17,387 nucleotides of DNA from Actinomycetota bacterium (GCA_947472655.1 CANJCG010000021.1:1-17387); one strand, 5' to 3'. Positions 1 to 7,863 are shown, numbered from the stretch's first letter. The notes: generated from the sequence alone by a model not told the origin. Translations and numbers: made by a program.

Positions 1-167
1 ATGTGGTTCTGCTGCGTACAAATGTGCTCGCCTACGCCGATGGGCATCATTCAATCCAAGATATGGCCGACCTCTTTGAGCGTCCAATGCAAGATATCGA
101 AGCTGTAGTTGCAGAATTACTCGAGCACGGTTTGCTCGAAGAAGTTCCACCGAGGAAGGGTTACTGA
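1..167 (+). CDS. C-terminal end of a probable DUF2172/DUF4910-type protein (winged-helix tail), partial
   Basis: An open frame enters from the left edge (first full codon at base 3) and ends with TGA at 165-167. The 54 visible residues begin VVLLRTNVLAYADGHHS and include a helix-turn-helix-like stretch: DMADLFERPMQDIEAVVAEL, then LEHGLLEE. The pattern 'few hydrophobic residues, DG, IxDMA, small linker, helix, LxxxGLLE' resembles the winged-helix tail (HTH_47 type) of DUF4910 aminopeptidase-like proteins. Those proteins are common in surface-polysaccharide loci, which fits the neighbours. The stop codon overlaps the start of the next gene (TGATG), so the two are probably translationally coupled. 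The family call is inferred from a short tail; the catalytic part lies outside the window. It could be the end of another winged-helix protein. Confidence 0.5.
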   Translation, partial: VVLLRTNVLAYADGHHSIQDMADLFERPMQDIEAVVAELLEHGLLEEVPPRKGY

Positions 168-1045
168 TGTCAGTCTCATCGCATTACGACGGCAGCGCTT
201 CAACGTATGGGAACCAATACGACCCAGAACAACTCTGGACCAACGCGGAATACCCAGCGAATTTGTTCCGCTTGCAACTCGTGCAGCGCTTGCTGACTGA
301 ATTTGGCTCAACTTCAGTCTATGAACTTGGCGTAGGGGATGCTTCACCACTTTCAACTATTGGTGCGACCGGAATTCGAGTTGCCGGAAACGATATTTCT
401 CCAGAGATGGTCAAGGTTGCGCAAACCAATATGCAAGCGCGCGGTCTTGACGCCGCAGCAATCAGCTGGCTTGATGCCCAGGATGCAACTGCGCTTCAGA
501 CAGAACGAGAGTTACGTGGCGAATTTGATTCCGTCATGGCACTCGGGGTTATTCCTCATGTTGCCGATGACGTGGCTTTCGTACAGGGTATGGATTCATT
601 CCTGCGCCCCGGCGGGCAACTCATCCTGCAATTTCGTAACTCAATGTTTTCGATGTTCACGTTCAATCGCCTCACCAAAGAATTCATTCTTGACGAATTA
701 CTCGTCAATGTTCCAGATTCAATGCGCAACGCAGTGGCTCGCGATCTCGATAATCGTCTTGCAGTGGATAAGCCACCAGTACGTACACGCCCAACGGGTG
801 ACGGTTATGACGAAATTCTTTCACGCTTCCATAACCCCTTTGAACTCGCTGAAGTCGTTAAGGCTCAAGGGTTTTCCGATCTCAAGTTCCATTGGTACAA
901 CTACCATCCGGCCTATCCAATGCTCGCTGATCAATTTGATCCTCGCGAATACCGCGAAGCCCAAGTCGCTCTTGAACATGAAGGCTCTTGGCGTGGAATG
1001 TTCCTGTGCTCTGCAGGAGTTATCGAAGCTGTGAAGAACACCTAA
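167..1045 (+). CDS. Class I SAM-dependent methyltransferase
   Basis: This 292-residue cytosolic protein has a class I Rossmann methyltransferase core. Motif I is at residues 51-57 (VYELGVG). The adenosine-ribose acidic position is near ND at 75-76 and is followed by SPEMVKVAQ. A motif-II-like stretch, FDSVMALGVIPHV, lies at 120-132, and LRPGGQLILQF lies at 146-156. This arrangement matches the Methyltransf_11/25-like small-molecule enzymes. The acceptor cannot be read from the sequence; the setting suggests a sugar or glycan intermediate. The C-terminal third is unlike the core and may bind the acceptor. The ATG start is supported by GAGGAAGGG at 152-160, six bases upstream, and by its overlap with the preceding stop codon. 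The next gene follows after one base, so the genes form an operon. Confidence 0.85.
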   Translation: MSVSSHYDGSASTYGNQYDPEQLWTNAEYPANLFRLQLVQRLLTEFGSTSVYELGVGDASPLSTIGATGIRVAGNDISPEMVKVAQTNMQARGLDAAAISWLDAQDATALQTERELRGEFDSVMALGVIPHVADDVAFVQGMDSFLRPGGQLILQFRNSMFSMFTFNRLTKEFILDELLVNVPDSMRNAVARDLDNRLAVDKPPVRTRPTGDGYDEILSRFHNPFELAEVVKAQGFSDLKFHWYNYHPAYPMLADQFDPREYREAQVALEHEGSWRGMFLCSAGVIEAVKNT

Positions 1046-1046
1046 T

Positions 1047-1973
1047 ATGCACACACTCGCGATGCTCTTGAAGTCGTACGCACCTGATTTGGCGTATGCC
1101 GAGCGCTTAGTCACCAGCTTCAATCAGTTCAATCGCGATTCAATTCCGCTTTATATTGTGGTGCCAGACGAAGAGATCTCGCTGTTTGCCAAATTTTCCA
1201 CTTCGACCATCGAGGTTCTCGGTGAATCAATTCTCGGAAGCCACCTCGTTGACACAGACGTGCATGGCTTGCGACCTGGGTATATCAACCAAGAAATCAT
1301 CAAACTTGCATTCTGGGAACTTGGACTAGCAGAAAACTATTTCTGCGTTGATTCAGAGGCCCTCTTCATCCGAGAGTTTTACACTTCTGACTTCATGGCG
1401 ACACCCGAAGTTCCGTACACCGTGCTCGTTGAAGATAACGAGTTAAAGGTCGAGCCCAACTACTTCAATCAGTACTGGGTGGAGCGTGAAGCTTCGCTGC
1501 GCGAGATTCAGCGACTCGTCGGTCTAGATGATGCAATCATTCGTTCCTGTCACGGGCACCAAGTCTTTTCAACGACCGTACTTCGTTCATTTGTGGATGA
1601 GTTCCTGACTCCAAGAGGCTGGGCTTACCGAGACGCGCTCGCGGCTGCACCATATGAGTTCAGTTGGTACAACATGTGGTTGCAGAAAACGAAAGTGATT
1701 CCAATCCACCATCGCGAACCTCTCGTAAAGGTCTTTCATAATGAAGATCAGCACCTGGAATACATCTTGCGCGGGGTGACCGTCCAAGACATCGCCCGTG
1801 GGTATCTTGCTGTAGTTGTGAATTCCAGTTATGCACGTGAACTCAAGAATGTGACTGTCCGCGATGGAAAAGCACAATCCATAGCGCCATATCTTTCCTA
1901 TGGTGAGGTTTCAGAACTCATTGCAGAAAAGATCAAAGACACCTTCAAACGTCGCTTTGGGTCTGGATCTTGA
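1047..1973 (+). CDS. DUF6492 family putative glycosyltransferase
   Basis: This 308-residue soluble protein matches what I know of DUF6492. These are GT-A-like proteins of uncharacterised activity found in polysaccharide loci. The N-terminus (LLKSYAPDLAYAERLVTSF, then PLYIVVPDEE at 34-43) forms a Rossmann-like start. FCVDSEALFIREF at 99-111 is in the place of a DxD-type nucleotide-sugar/metal motif, with D102 and E104 as candidates. Later conserved-looking blocks include a CHGHQVFSTTVL segment and the EFSWYNMWL segment. The donor and acceptor are unknown. The ATG lies one base after the previous stop codon and no strong Shine-Dalgarno site is visible, so translation probably relies on coupling. 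The stop overlaps the TTG start of the oxygenase gene. The family call is fairly secure; the enzymatic role is inferred. Confidence 0.75.
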   Translation: MHTLAMLLKSYAPDLAYAERLVTSFNQFNRDSIPLYIVVPDEEISLFAKFSTSTIEVLGESILGSHLVDTDVHGLRPGYINQEIIKLAFWELGLAENYFCVDSEALFIREFYTSDFMATPEVPYTVLVEDNELKVEPNYFNQYWVEREASLREIQRLVGLDDAIIRSCHGHQVFSTTVLRSFVDEFLTPRGWAYRDALAAAPYEFSWYNMWLQKTKVIPIHHREPLVKVFHNEDQHLEYILRGVTVQDIARGYLAVVVNSSYARELKNVTVRDGKAQSIAPYLSYGEVSELIAEKIKDTFKRRFGSGS

Positions 1974-3010
1974 GTAGGTTTGCATCTGTGCGCCCAAACC
2001 CAGTAGTTGAAAATGCCCTTGCGCTTCCGCGGGTGGCCAAGACTCTGCTTGCTGCGCGCGCTTTCGACAAATCAGCTGTACCACCACATGCAACCCCAGG
2101 TCAGAGTCAATTCAACATGCGTTCCTCCATGAATCTTGACCCACGTCTTGGTAAGTCACTGTCTAAACTGAGTTTTCGTAAGGCTTCAGGTGAAGCGTGG
2201 AAACTTGCTGATCCTGGTTCAAGCAGATTTATTGATGTAACTGAAGTGGATCAAGCTGCCGCTGGCGTGCAGCGAGATGGGTTTTATGTTTTCCAGAAAA
2301 CTGTAGATCCCAGTATCAGCACCGCCATCCGTGAATTTGCCGAGCAGGCTCCATGCATTGCACGCGGCGGCGATGGCGCTCCAGCAATTTATCCTCGGTC
2401 TGCTCCGCAAGTTGGCCGATACGACCTCGAAGAAACCACTGGCCTGCAATGTCCAGAAGTCCAAGAATTTGCAGCCGACCCAGCGATGGCTCTAATAGCG
2501 CAAAAGTATCTTGGCCAGCCCGTGGTGATGGACGAAATTGCCTTTTGGTGGACCACCACCCAACGCGCTGAAGATGCAAACCTCAATGCACAAATGTTTC
2601 ACCAAGATCGCGATCGACTTTCCTTCCTCAAATTCTTCATTTTCTTAACCGATGTCACTCCTGAAACTGGACCACACGTGTATCTCAAGGGTTCACACCG
2701 AAAGATTCCTTGGGGCCTACGTAAAGATGGACGCATCAGTGACGAAAGTGTTCGTGCCGCTGGACTGTGGCAGAACGTGGTTGAACTCTTCGGACCGGCT
2801 GGCACGGTGATGGCCGTGGACACCATCGGACTGCATAAAGGCAAAACGCCTACCGCAGGGGATCGTCTAGCTCTCGAAAGTGAGTTTTCAACTTCGCTCT
2901 TTGGCAACGATTACGAACGCCCACAATTCACTCCGACTGATCTCGTTCGCGAGCGCTTCGCAGCAATGCCATGGGTGCTTCAACGTTATTCTGAATCAAT
3001 GACACGCTAG
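1970..3010 (+). CDS. PhyH-type Fe(II)/2-oxoglutarate dioxygenase
   Basis: The protein resembles the phytanoyl-CoA dioxygenase family, which hydroxylates small molecules or lipids using Fe(II), O2 and 2-oxoglutarate. From the upstream start it is 346 residues. The metal triad is visible as H211-x-D213 in MFHQDRD and distal H289 in GLHKGKTP. R299 in GDRLALE is the likely 2-oxoglutarate-binding arginine. The jelly-roll strands KFFIFLTDVTPETGPHVYLKGSH (220-243) are typical of the family. The start is uncertain. TTG at 1970 overlaps the previous stop (TTGA), but residues 1-49 contain no recognisable domain, and ATG at 2117 or 2129 would still leave the whole fold intact. Its place behind a methyltransferase and DUF6492 suggests oxidative modification of a sugar or lipid in this glycan. 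The last bases overlap the convergent gene at the shared CTAG. Confidence 0.85.
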   Translation: MSRFASVRPNPVVENALALPRVAKTLLAARAFDKSAVPPHATPGQSQFNMRSSMNLDPRLGKSLSKLSFRKASGEAWKLADPGSSRFIDVTEVDQAAAGVQRDGFYVFQKTVDPSISTAIREFAEQAPCIARGGDGAPAIYPRSAPQVGRYDLEETTGLQCPEVQEFAADPAMALIAQKYLGQPVVMDEIAFWWTTTQRAEDANLNAQMFHQDRDRLSFLKFFIFLTDVTPETGPHVYLKGSHRKIPWGLRKDGRISDESVRAAGLWQNVVELFGPAGTVMAVDTIGLHKGKTPTAGDRLALESEFSTSLFGNDYERPQFTPTDLVRERFAAMPWVLQRYSESMTR

Positions 3011-4533
3011 TTGCGCGTGAGCACTCTTCGCTGAATTCGCGCAAGTACATGACTCAATTGCCTTACAAGTGCTCGCGGTTCATCGAAATCGATGCCGGAT
3101 AACTGCGCAATTCCTTCATCGTTGAGTTCAACGAACTCGAACGAAAAACCTCTACGTTTCATCATGAGCCCATATGAGATCGCACCCGCACGATGACCAA
3201 CTATTCGCTTTTCAAGCGCACTTTTCAGTTCACTCTCGTTCGTTACTCGTGTCGCACACCCAAGCTCGTCGTACGCTGATGGGCCCAACACGATGACTGG
3301 TCGTTGTGCGTATGCAGCCTCAACACCAGTAGTTGAGCCATATGTCACCACAACGTCAACCTGCTTCATCAGCGTGTAGGAATCGATGGGTGAAAATTGA
3401 TCAATGTGGATATCTGGCCTAGCTTCTGCAACAGCTTCAAGCCAGTCTTCAACATCGCGCTTTGGTTTCATTCGTTTATGCGGGTGGGTACGAACAAGAA
3501 GTGAGTATCCAAGTTCTCGGCAGGCTCGAGCTAGGGATTGAAGCGCTTCTGGTTGTCCGTAGAAATAATTCGCCCAATCCAGATCTAATTCAGAAATTTC
3601 ATCACCCGATGAACTGAAATAACCCACGAGAATCTTCTGGTCTTTTCTTTCAATTCCCTGACCAACAGTTTGGGATTCAACAAATCGTTCGTTACGTGGA
3701 TCAGCATGAGTGGAACGCTCTTCAAACCAACTGCTGCCCACTTGATCGCGCTCAACTTGAGGCCACTCCTCATACATTTTGAGCATTCGGTGCTGGAGCG
3801 CTGACCAATCGTGTGTTGCATCAATGGTGAGATCGAAATCGGTGTCATTCCCGCCCTTGTCATAAGACAAGACTGGTATTCCAGCTGTTTCAGCAGCGGT
3901 GACAGCCGCGCTGTCATGAAGAAACCTGCCATTGAAGACGATCATCGCTGAAATATCTTGATGTTCAACGAGTGCAAGAATCTGGTCGTAAGCATAGGCA
4001 TACGAGCGTGAAGAAGCCTCGATCCAGGCGCTAGGCCATAGGTAATCATCGGTAACGGGTGTGTCAGTATCGGGATTCACCTGAAGGATTGCGCGCCCGA
4101 CAGGAGCATCGCGATAGGTCAAGGCTCGAATCTGAGAACGAATCGGAACAGACGGCTGCGCTAACGCTGTAATTGGTTTCCATCGCTTGATAGGCGGCTG
4201 ATGGAAAGCGAATTTTGGTAATCCGAATGCAACCAATGCTTTCTTGAGTTTCTGATCTCGTCCCGGCGATGCGAGTGCGCTGGCAATCAATGGACTAGTG
4301 GTCCAACCGACATCCTTTGTCGGTGTTTTCGAAGCCCAGAATGCAAACTGAGGTTCCATTCCCATCGTATGCAAGGTGGCTCCTACTTCAGCAAGCGCGG
4401 CAATGCCAAAATCCCATTGATTAAAGGAAACAAGCAGTACCCGCTGCAACTGAGCCGGGGTGAGTTGTTCACGCAAATAGCCAGCTAAGGAAGCATGTTC
4501 GGCTCTCACCTTGTGGCCGTTATTCTTCGTCAT
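3007..4533 (-). CDS. Capsule-polysaccharide-type GT-B glycosyltransferase
   Basis: This soluble protein of about 508 residues has a GT-B-like C-terminal half. In numbering from an alternative GTG start at 4542, LLVRTHPHKR lies at 348-357 and VVVTYGSTTGVEAAYAQRPVIVLG at 397-420. Both blocks are characteristic of capsule polysaccharide biosynthesis/KpsS-like and related transferases, where the HP and GSTTGVEAA segments line the nucleotide site. The N-terminal half (LLVSFNQWDFGIAALAEVGATL) begins with a Rossmann strand and has a second one at SAMIVFNGRFLHDSAAV (198-214). I chose ATG 4533 because GGTGAG ends four bases before it (anti-SD core GGTGA); GTG 4542 has only a weak site. The gene follows the GT4 gene closely in one transcript. 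Donor and acceptor are unknown. Confidence 0.75.
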   Translation of the reverse strand: MTKNNGHKVRAEHASLAGYLREQLTPAQLQRVLLVSFNQWDFGIAALAEVGATLHTMGMEPQFAFWASKTPTKDVGWTTSPLIASALASPGRDQKLKKALVAFGLPKFAFHQPPIKRWKPITALAQPSVPIRSQIRALTYRDAPVGRAILQVNPDTDTPVTDDYLWPSAWIEASSRSYAYAYDQILALVEHQDISAMIVFNGRFLHDSAAVTAAETAGIPVLSYDKGGNDTDFDLTIDATHDWSALQHRMLKMYEEWPQVERDQVGSSWFEERSTHADPRNERFVESQTVGQGIERKDQKILVGYFSSSGDEISELDLDWANYFYGQPEALQSLARACRELGYSLLVRTHPHKRMKPKRDVEDWLEAVAEARPDIHIDQFSPIDSYTLMKQVDVVVTYGSTTGVEAAYAQRPVIVLGPSAYDELGCATRVTNESELKSALEKRIVGHRAGAISYGLMMKRRGFSFEFVELNDEGIAQLSGIDFDEPRALVRQLSHVLARIQRRVLTRN

Positions 4534-4544
4534 CTCGCTCACCG

Positions 4545-5630
4545 CTACCCGATGGCCATTCGGTACACATCAGCGGTTTGCTCGGCGGTGCGACGCCAAG
4601 TGAATGCAGCTGCTCGCAATTTTCCTTTGTCTGATAATTCAGACCGAAGTGCTCTGCTCGCGAGCAGTTCACTCATCAGCGCAGCTAACTCTTCGACATT
4701 GCCAGGTTCAAAGTACGCAGCTGCGTCAGCGCCGACTTCAGGCAGTGAAGTCGCAGCCGCGAGAATTGTCGGAGTGCCACAAGCCATGGCTTCAATTGCA
4801 GGCAATCCGAATCCTTCAAACCGTGAGGGGAAAACGAATAGTTCGGCATTGCTAAACGCGGAAGCCATGTCGTCGTCATTGAGCTCAAGAAGTATGACTC
4901 GCGATGCAATTCCCAAAGCCTGAATTCGTTGATGTTCGTCTCTTGTGAATGTTCCGCCACCGGCAAACACAAGCATCAAGTCATCTTCAATATTCATTCG
5001 AGCAAAGGCCTGGAAAAGCACATCTGCATCTTTGTACTGCCCTCGGTTGCCTACGAAAAGTACGTATCTTTGTGGCAGCCCGTGGATTCTTTCCACGTGA
5101 GGTCGAAATCTTGGGTCAACACCGTGATGCACGACAGTCACTGGAGCCTTGATATGGCCATATACCTTGCGAAGGTCATCGCGGGTTGCCTCAGAAACGC
5201 AAATCACCTGATCAGCCGACTCCACGTAACGACGCTTCATCGTGAGCAAGTCCAGGCGGCGGCGCGTCTGCGGCATGAGCTCAGGGATCATGTCGTGCAC
5301 AGTCACGATTCGCTTTGCCCCTCGCGTTGGAGCCAAGCCGTGTGGCAAGTAGAAGGTGTTGTGCACAACATCGCAATTTGTCTTTACTGAAATCCGGCTA
5401 AAGTAACGTGCCAGAGCGGTCCATTCATTGCGCGCCTCGCGAGCCTTTAACGCCTGGCGAACAAGTGGATCATCGAGCACATACCGATTGATGATTGGTG
5501 CATCTAGGGGAAGTAAGTCAAGGTCAGGAATCACTGAACTGGCATACTGCCGGGCAAGTTCTGCAAAAAGACGCGAAATGCCTCCATAGGGCTGAATGGC
5601 GAAAATCTGCTCATCCACCGCCACTCGCAT
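4545..5630 (-). CDS. GT4 family glycosyltransferase
   Basis: This 361-residue retaining GT-B glycosyltransferase of the GT4 type is probably cytosolic or membrane-peripheral. The N-terminal acceptor domain has the glycine loop PYGGISRLFAELA at 14-26 and IVTVHDMIPELMP at 108-120. The C-terminal donor domain has HHGVDPRFRP (168-177), YVLFVGNRGQYKD (189-201) and the EX7E motif E272-GFGLPAI-E280 inside SRFEGFGLPAIEAMACGTP. The full set of motifs and a normal length indicate an intact enzyme. It resembles mannosyl- or rhamnosyl-transferases of O-antigen loci, but the sugar cannot be assigned. It is the first gene of a two-gene minus-strand unit. Its ATG has no Shine-Dalgarno site; instead a TAGTAT hexamer lies six bases upstream, which fits a leaderless transcript. 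Confidence 0.93.
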   Translation of the reverse strand: MRVAVDEQIFAIQPYGGISRLFAELARQYASSVIPDLDLLPLDAPIINRYVLDDPLVRQALKAREARNEWTALARYFSRISVKTNCDVVHNTFYLPHGLAPTRGAKRIVTVHDMIPELMPQTRRRLDLLTMKRRYVESADQVICVSEATRDDLRKVYGHIKAPVTVVHHGVDPRFRPHVERIHGLPQRYVLFVGNRGQYKDADVLFQAFARMNIEDDLMLVFAGGGTFTRDEHQRIQALGIASRVILLELNDDDMASAFSNAELFVFPSRFEGFGLPAIEAMACGTPTILAAATSLPEVGADAAAYFEPGNVEELAALMSELLASRALRSELSDKGKLRAAAFTWRRTAEQTADVYRMAIG

Positions 5631-5633
5631 GAC

Positions 5634-5646
5634 CCAATACTATTGG
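5634..5646. repeat. 13-bp palindrome over the GT4 start region
   Basis: CCAATACTATTGG is a perfect inverted repeat (CCAATA, central C, TATTGG). It begins four bases upstream of the GT4 start codon and covers the putative minus-strand -10 hexamer. The position would suit an operator for a dimeric repressor, or it may be chance. No second copy was noticed in the window. Confidence 0.35.
5637..5642 (-). promoter_or_regulatory. Putative -10 element for a leaderless GT4 transcript
   Basis: On the minus strand TAGTAT (consensus TANNNT) is followed by six bases and then the ATG at 5630. This is the spacing seen when transcription starts at the A of the start codon, common in Actinobacteria. No convincing -35 hexamer is visible, and no Shine-Dalgarno sequence precedes the ATG. 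Confidence 0.45.
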
Positions 5647-5670
5647 TCACCCCTCATTTGGGTTGTCTTC

Positions 5671-5676
5671 TACTAT
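5671..5676 (+). promoter_or_regulatory. Putative -10 element for the fucosyltransferase-like gene
   Basis: TACTAT lies 33 bases upstream of the ATG at 5710 in the divergent spacer. It would give a short leader carrying the GAGGCGGTG Shine-Dalgarno-like site at 5697-5705. No good -35 hexamer is seen at the usual distance. Confidence 0.3.
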
Positions 5677-5709
5677 GGCGTACTCAATCCAGTTACGAGG
5701 CGGTGTCCC

Positions 5710-6675
5710 ATGAGCAATCTTCAACGGGTCATCATCGTGCCTCGAAATGGTTACATTAATCGAATTCAAGCGTGGGCTAGCAGCGCAATCTTGGCATCCG
5801 AGCTCGGTGCCAACTGCTCGGTGATGTGGGAATCAGAACCCGTAGCAGGTGCAGCTGCCAGTGACTTTTTTAGAGAAGACGCGCTTACCTCGACTTTCAT
5901 CAGTGCTCACGAGTTAACTTCTTTGCTTGGACAATCTCACGATTCCATGCCGCGCTATTTAACTGTTCTTGAGTCACAAGGTGTGGTCGTGCTCGCAGGT
6001 CACGATCGCGGTGAGCAAGCCTTCATGATTGAACTCGCTGCACTCCTGGATTCTCATCCGACCCTACACACCTTGGTGATCATTGCTGGTGGCATCTTTT
6101 CCTTGCCCGGAACCACTTCGTTTCGGGAAAAACGGGGGAACTTTTACGCTGCACTTCCTTGGAGCCAAGCAATTCTTGACCGTCTCTCATCTTTGACACA
6201 ACAAAATGTAAAGCCGTCGTATCTGGCACTACACATCCGTGGCACTGATCGTTCCATTGATGCACCAACAGATACCAGCATTGCAACCGTGCTCAAGGAG
6301 CTCCTTGCGTCACAAGAAATTCGTTCCCTCTTTATTGCTGCAGACAGTTCAGAATCACTCAATTACTGGGTGGAACGCACCACTTCACTTGGTTACTTGC
6401 CATGGAGCCTTCAGGTGCGCACCTTGGATCGTTCATCCGTGATTGCCGGGATTGACGCAATGGCTGACTGGATCAGCTTAGGAAATTCTCAATCTTTGAT
6501 TTACTCAGCAACATCTTCATACGCGCATGAAGCTGCGGTAGCAACCGGTAATTTTGAATCGTGCATCTCCTTACAGGCTGGAGCGGCCCGTAAGTCGCTG
6601 CGAAAAGTAGTTCGAGTCGGCCAGGACGTGGTGTTGTATCCATCGCGTCATGGCTGGCTGCGATCTCCATCATAA
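5710..6675 (+). CDS. NodZ/FUT8-like putative fucosyltransferase
   Basis: This 321-residue soluble protein has the signature layout of the alpha-1,6-fucosyltransferase/NodZ/O-fucosyltransferase GT-B superfamily. YLALHIRGTDRS at 171-182 is motif I (H175-x-R177-x-T179-D180, GDP-fucose binding in known members). SLFIAADSSESLNYW (206-220) matches the 'xxxATDD' segment. The block GIDAMADWISLGNSQSLIYSATSSYAHEAAV (247-277) matches the conserved helix and SSxSxxA region. The N-terminus starts on a strand with VPRNGYINRIQAW. The frame is open back to 5596, but ATG 5710 has GAGGCGGTG at 5697-5705, four bases upstream, and begins exactly at the first strand. The gene stands alone between two minus-strand groups. 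Fucose specificity is inferred from the fold; no GDP-fucose synthesis genes are present here. The donor could be another sugar nucleotide. Confidence 0.65.
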   Translation: MSNLQRVIIVPRNGYINRIQAWASSAILASELGANCSVMWESEPVAGAAASDFFREDALTSTFISAHELTSLLGQSHDSMPRYLTVLESQGVVVLAGHDRGEQAFMIELAALLDSHPTLHTLVIIAGGIFSLPGTTSFREKRGNFYAALPWSQAILDRLSSLTQQNVKPSYLALHIRGTDRSIDAPTDTSIATVLKELLASQEIRSLFIAADSSESLNYWVERTTSLGYLPWSLQVRTLDRSSVIAGIDAMADWISLGNSQSLIYSATSSYAHEAAVATGNFESCISLQAGAARKSLRKVVRVGQDVVLYPSRHGWLRSPS

Positions 6676-6723
6676 ATTTTTACTGGGTGAGCACTCAACA
6701 CGGCGCGCCTCAGAATCCGCTAC

Positions 6724-7851
6724 CTAGCGAACCAGCGCTAACTCAAGCCACTGATCAATAGCAGTTTCATATCGATCTCGTTCGCCTGCAACCCATTGGC
6801 GGTAATCAATTTGGTCAATTGCTGCCTGAGAAGGATCGTCAAGTACTCGCTGAAGTGCAATAGCTGTCTGGTCAGCCCAACCTTCTCGGTAACCAATACG
6901 GTAATTCACGGGAAGTGGCACGTCCTGCCAGCAATACCCGGCCCCTCGAGCTAAGCACACCACCGGTGTTCCGAAATGTGCAGCTTCGCGTGGCATCCGA
7001 TCTCTTCCGGGCAGGTGACCAAGCTCGAGATACACAGTTGCGGTTGATAGTGCTTCAACAACCTGTTGATATGACATTCCTTCGATGGCTCGAAATTCCA
7101 CATTCGGCATCAACTTCATGACGTCAGGAATGAGGGACCAGCTTTTCACTTTGTTGTAGAGCACAACGTTTCGCGCGCGTTGCACATTCGGCACTTCAAC
7201 AATGCGAATTGGATCGGTGATAATCGGGGCGTCTTTACCCAAGATTTGACGAACGAATCCTTGACCGTAAAACGATTGTGCAAAAAAATTGATGTCACTG
7301 TTCACTACCCGTTGGGCATAGGCAATCGACACTGCTTCGGTGGCCACGGCTTTGGCTTTGCCTAGATTAGCCCCGCCAACCCGCTTCTTTGCTTCACGGA
7401 TGGTTTGCAGCACTCCAGAGTTGATTCCTGAATCCAAATGAAAATCTGCCGGGACAGCCGGGACTTCTGGAATAAAGCCAGGAGGAAAGGTTGAGCAGCA
7501 ATTTTCACTTGGTCGAAAATATCTCGCTCGTGGATCTGGCGAGTTGTTCACACTAAACCAACCCATCCAGGTGCGCTCACGAGGAATTTTCTTCAATTCG
7601 CGATACGACTCAATCGGACTCACTTCTGACAACACGAAGTGGGAGTTCTCTGGGTCCACTATTTCTTCGGCGACTTCAAAATCGTAGATGTCATATTCAG
7701 GGTCATTTCTGCGTCCCCGAAAATTCACCATCGGGATGAGATATGCCTCAATTCCTCGGCGCCTAATCGCATCGACAAGCTGAGTCAGCGCCTCAGGTCC
7801 GGCGGTTCGATCACCCAAAGGGCTTGCCACATAAAACTTTGGCGAACCCAT
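6724..7851 (-). CDS. GT-B-like putative glycosyltransferase
   Basis: This 375-residue soluble protein opens with KFYVASPLGDRTAGPEALTQLVDAIRRRG, a GT-B glycine-loop region (residues 5-33). It contains a donor-like half with NVVLYNKVKSWSLIPDVMKLMPNVEFRAI (228-256). ATVYLELGHLPGRDRMPREAAHFGTPVV (271-298) resembles the 'YIDFGxHPGKDRxPREAA' block of a poorly described GT-B-like family found in polysaccharide loci. Residues 110-180, rich in C, P and G, form an unusual linker that I do not recognise. The frame extends to an ATG at 7869, but its third and fourth codons are the Shine-Dalgarno GGAGGT, so ATG 7851 is the real start. The gene follows the LIC_10190-type gene by 36 bases. Substrates are unknown. 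Confidence 0.7.
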   Translation of the reverse strand: MGSPKFYVASPLGDRTAGPEALTQLVDAIRRRGIEAYLIPMVNFRGRRNDPEYDIYDFEVAEEIVDPENSHFVLSEVSPIESYRELKKIPRERTWMGWFSVNNSPDPRARYFRPSENCCSTFPPGFIPEVPAVPADFHLDSGINSGVLQTIREAKKRVGGANLGKAKAVATEAVSIAYAQRVVNSDINFFAQSFYGQGFVRQILGKDAPIITDPIRIVEVPNVQRARNVVLYNKVKSWSLIPDVMKLMPNVEFRAIEGMSYQQVVEALSTATVYLELGHLPGRDRMPREAAHFGTPVVCLARGAGYCWQDVPLPVNYRIGYREGWADQTAIALQRVLDDPSQAAIDQIDYRQWVAGERDRYETAIDQWLELALVR

Positions 7852-7857
7852 AAGTGA

Positions 7858-7863
7858 ACCTCC
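7858..7863 (-). promoter_or_regulatory. Shine-Dalgarno site that fixes the start at 7851
   Basis: GGAGGT on the minus strand lies six bases before ATG 7851. It falls inside the frame of the longer alternative start at 7869, which argues that the first six codons of the longer reading are untranslated leader. Confidence 0.8.

Noticed and set aside
4929..5390. Plus-strand open frame of 153 residues
   Set aside because: It lies entirely antisense to the GT4 gene, whose motifs are complete; its composition is not protein-like and no ribosome site precedes it.
5596..5709. N-terminal extension of the fucosyltransferase-like gene to 5596
   Set aside because: The extension overlaps the GT4 start and its promoter region, has no ribosome site, and adds no domain; ATG 5710 has a Shine-Dalgarno-like site and begins the first strand.
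6676..6723. Terminator between the convergent genes, including GGCGCGCC at 6702-6709
   Set aside because: Only a 4-bp stem (TGAG/CTCA) and an isolated 8-bp palindrome are present; there is no stable hairpin followed by a T-tract.
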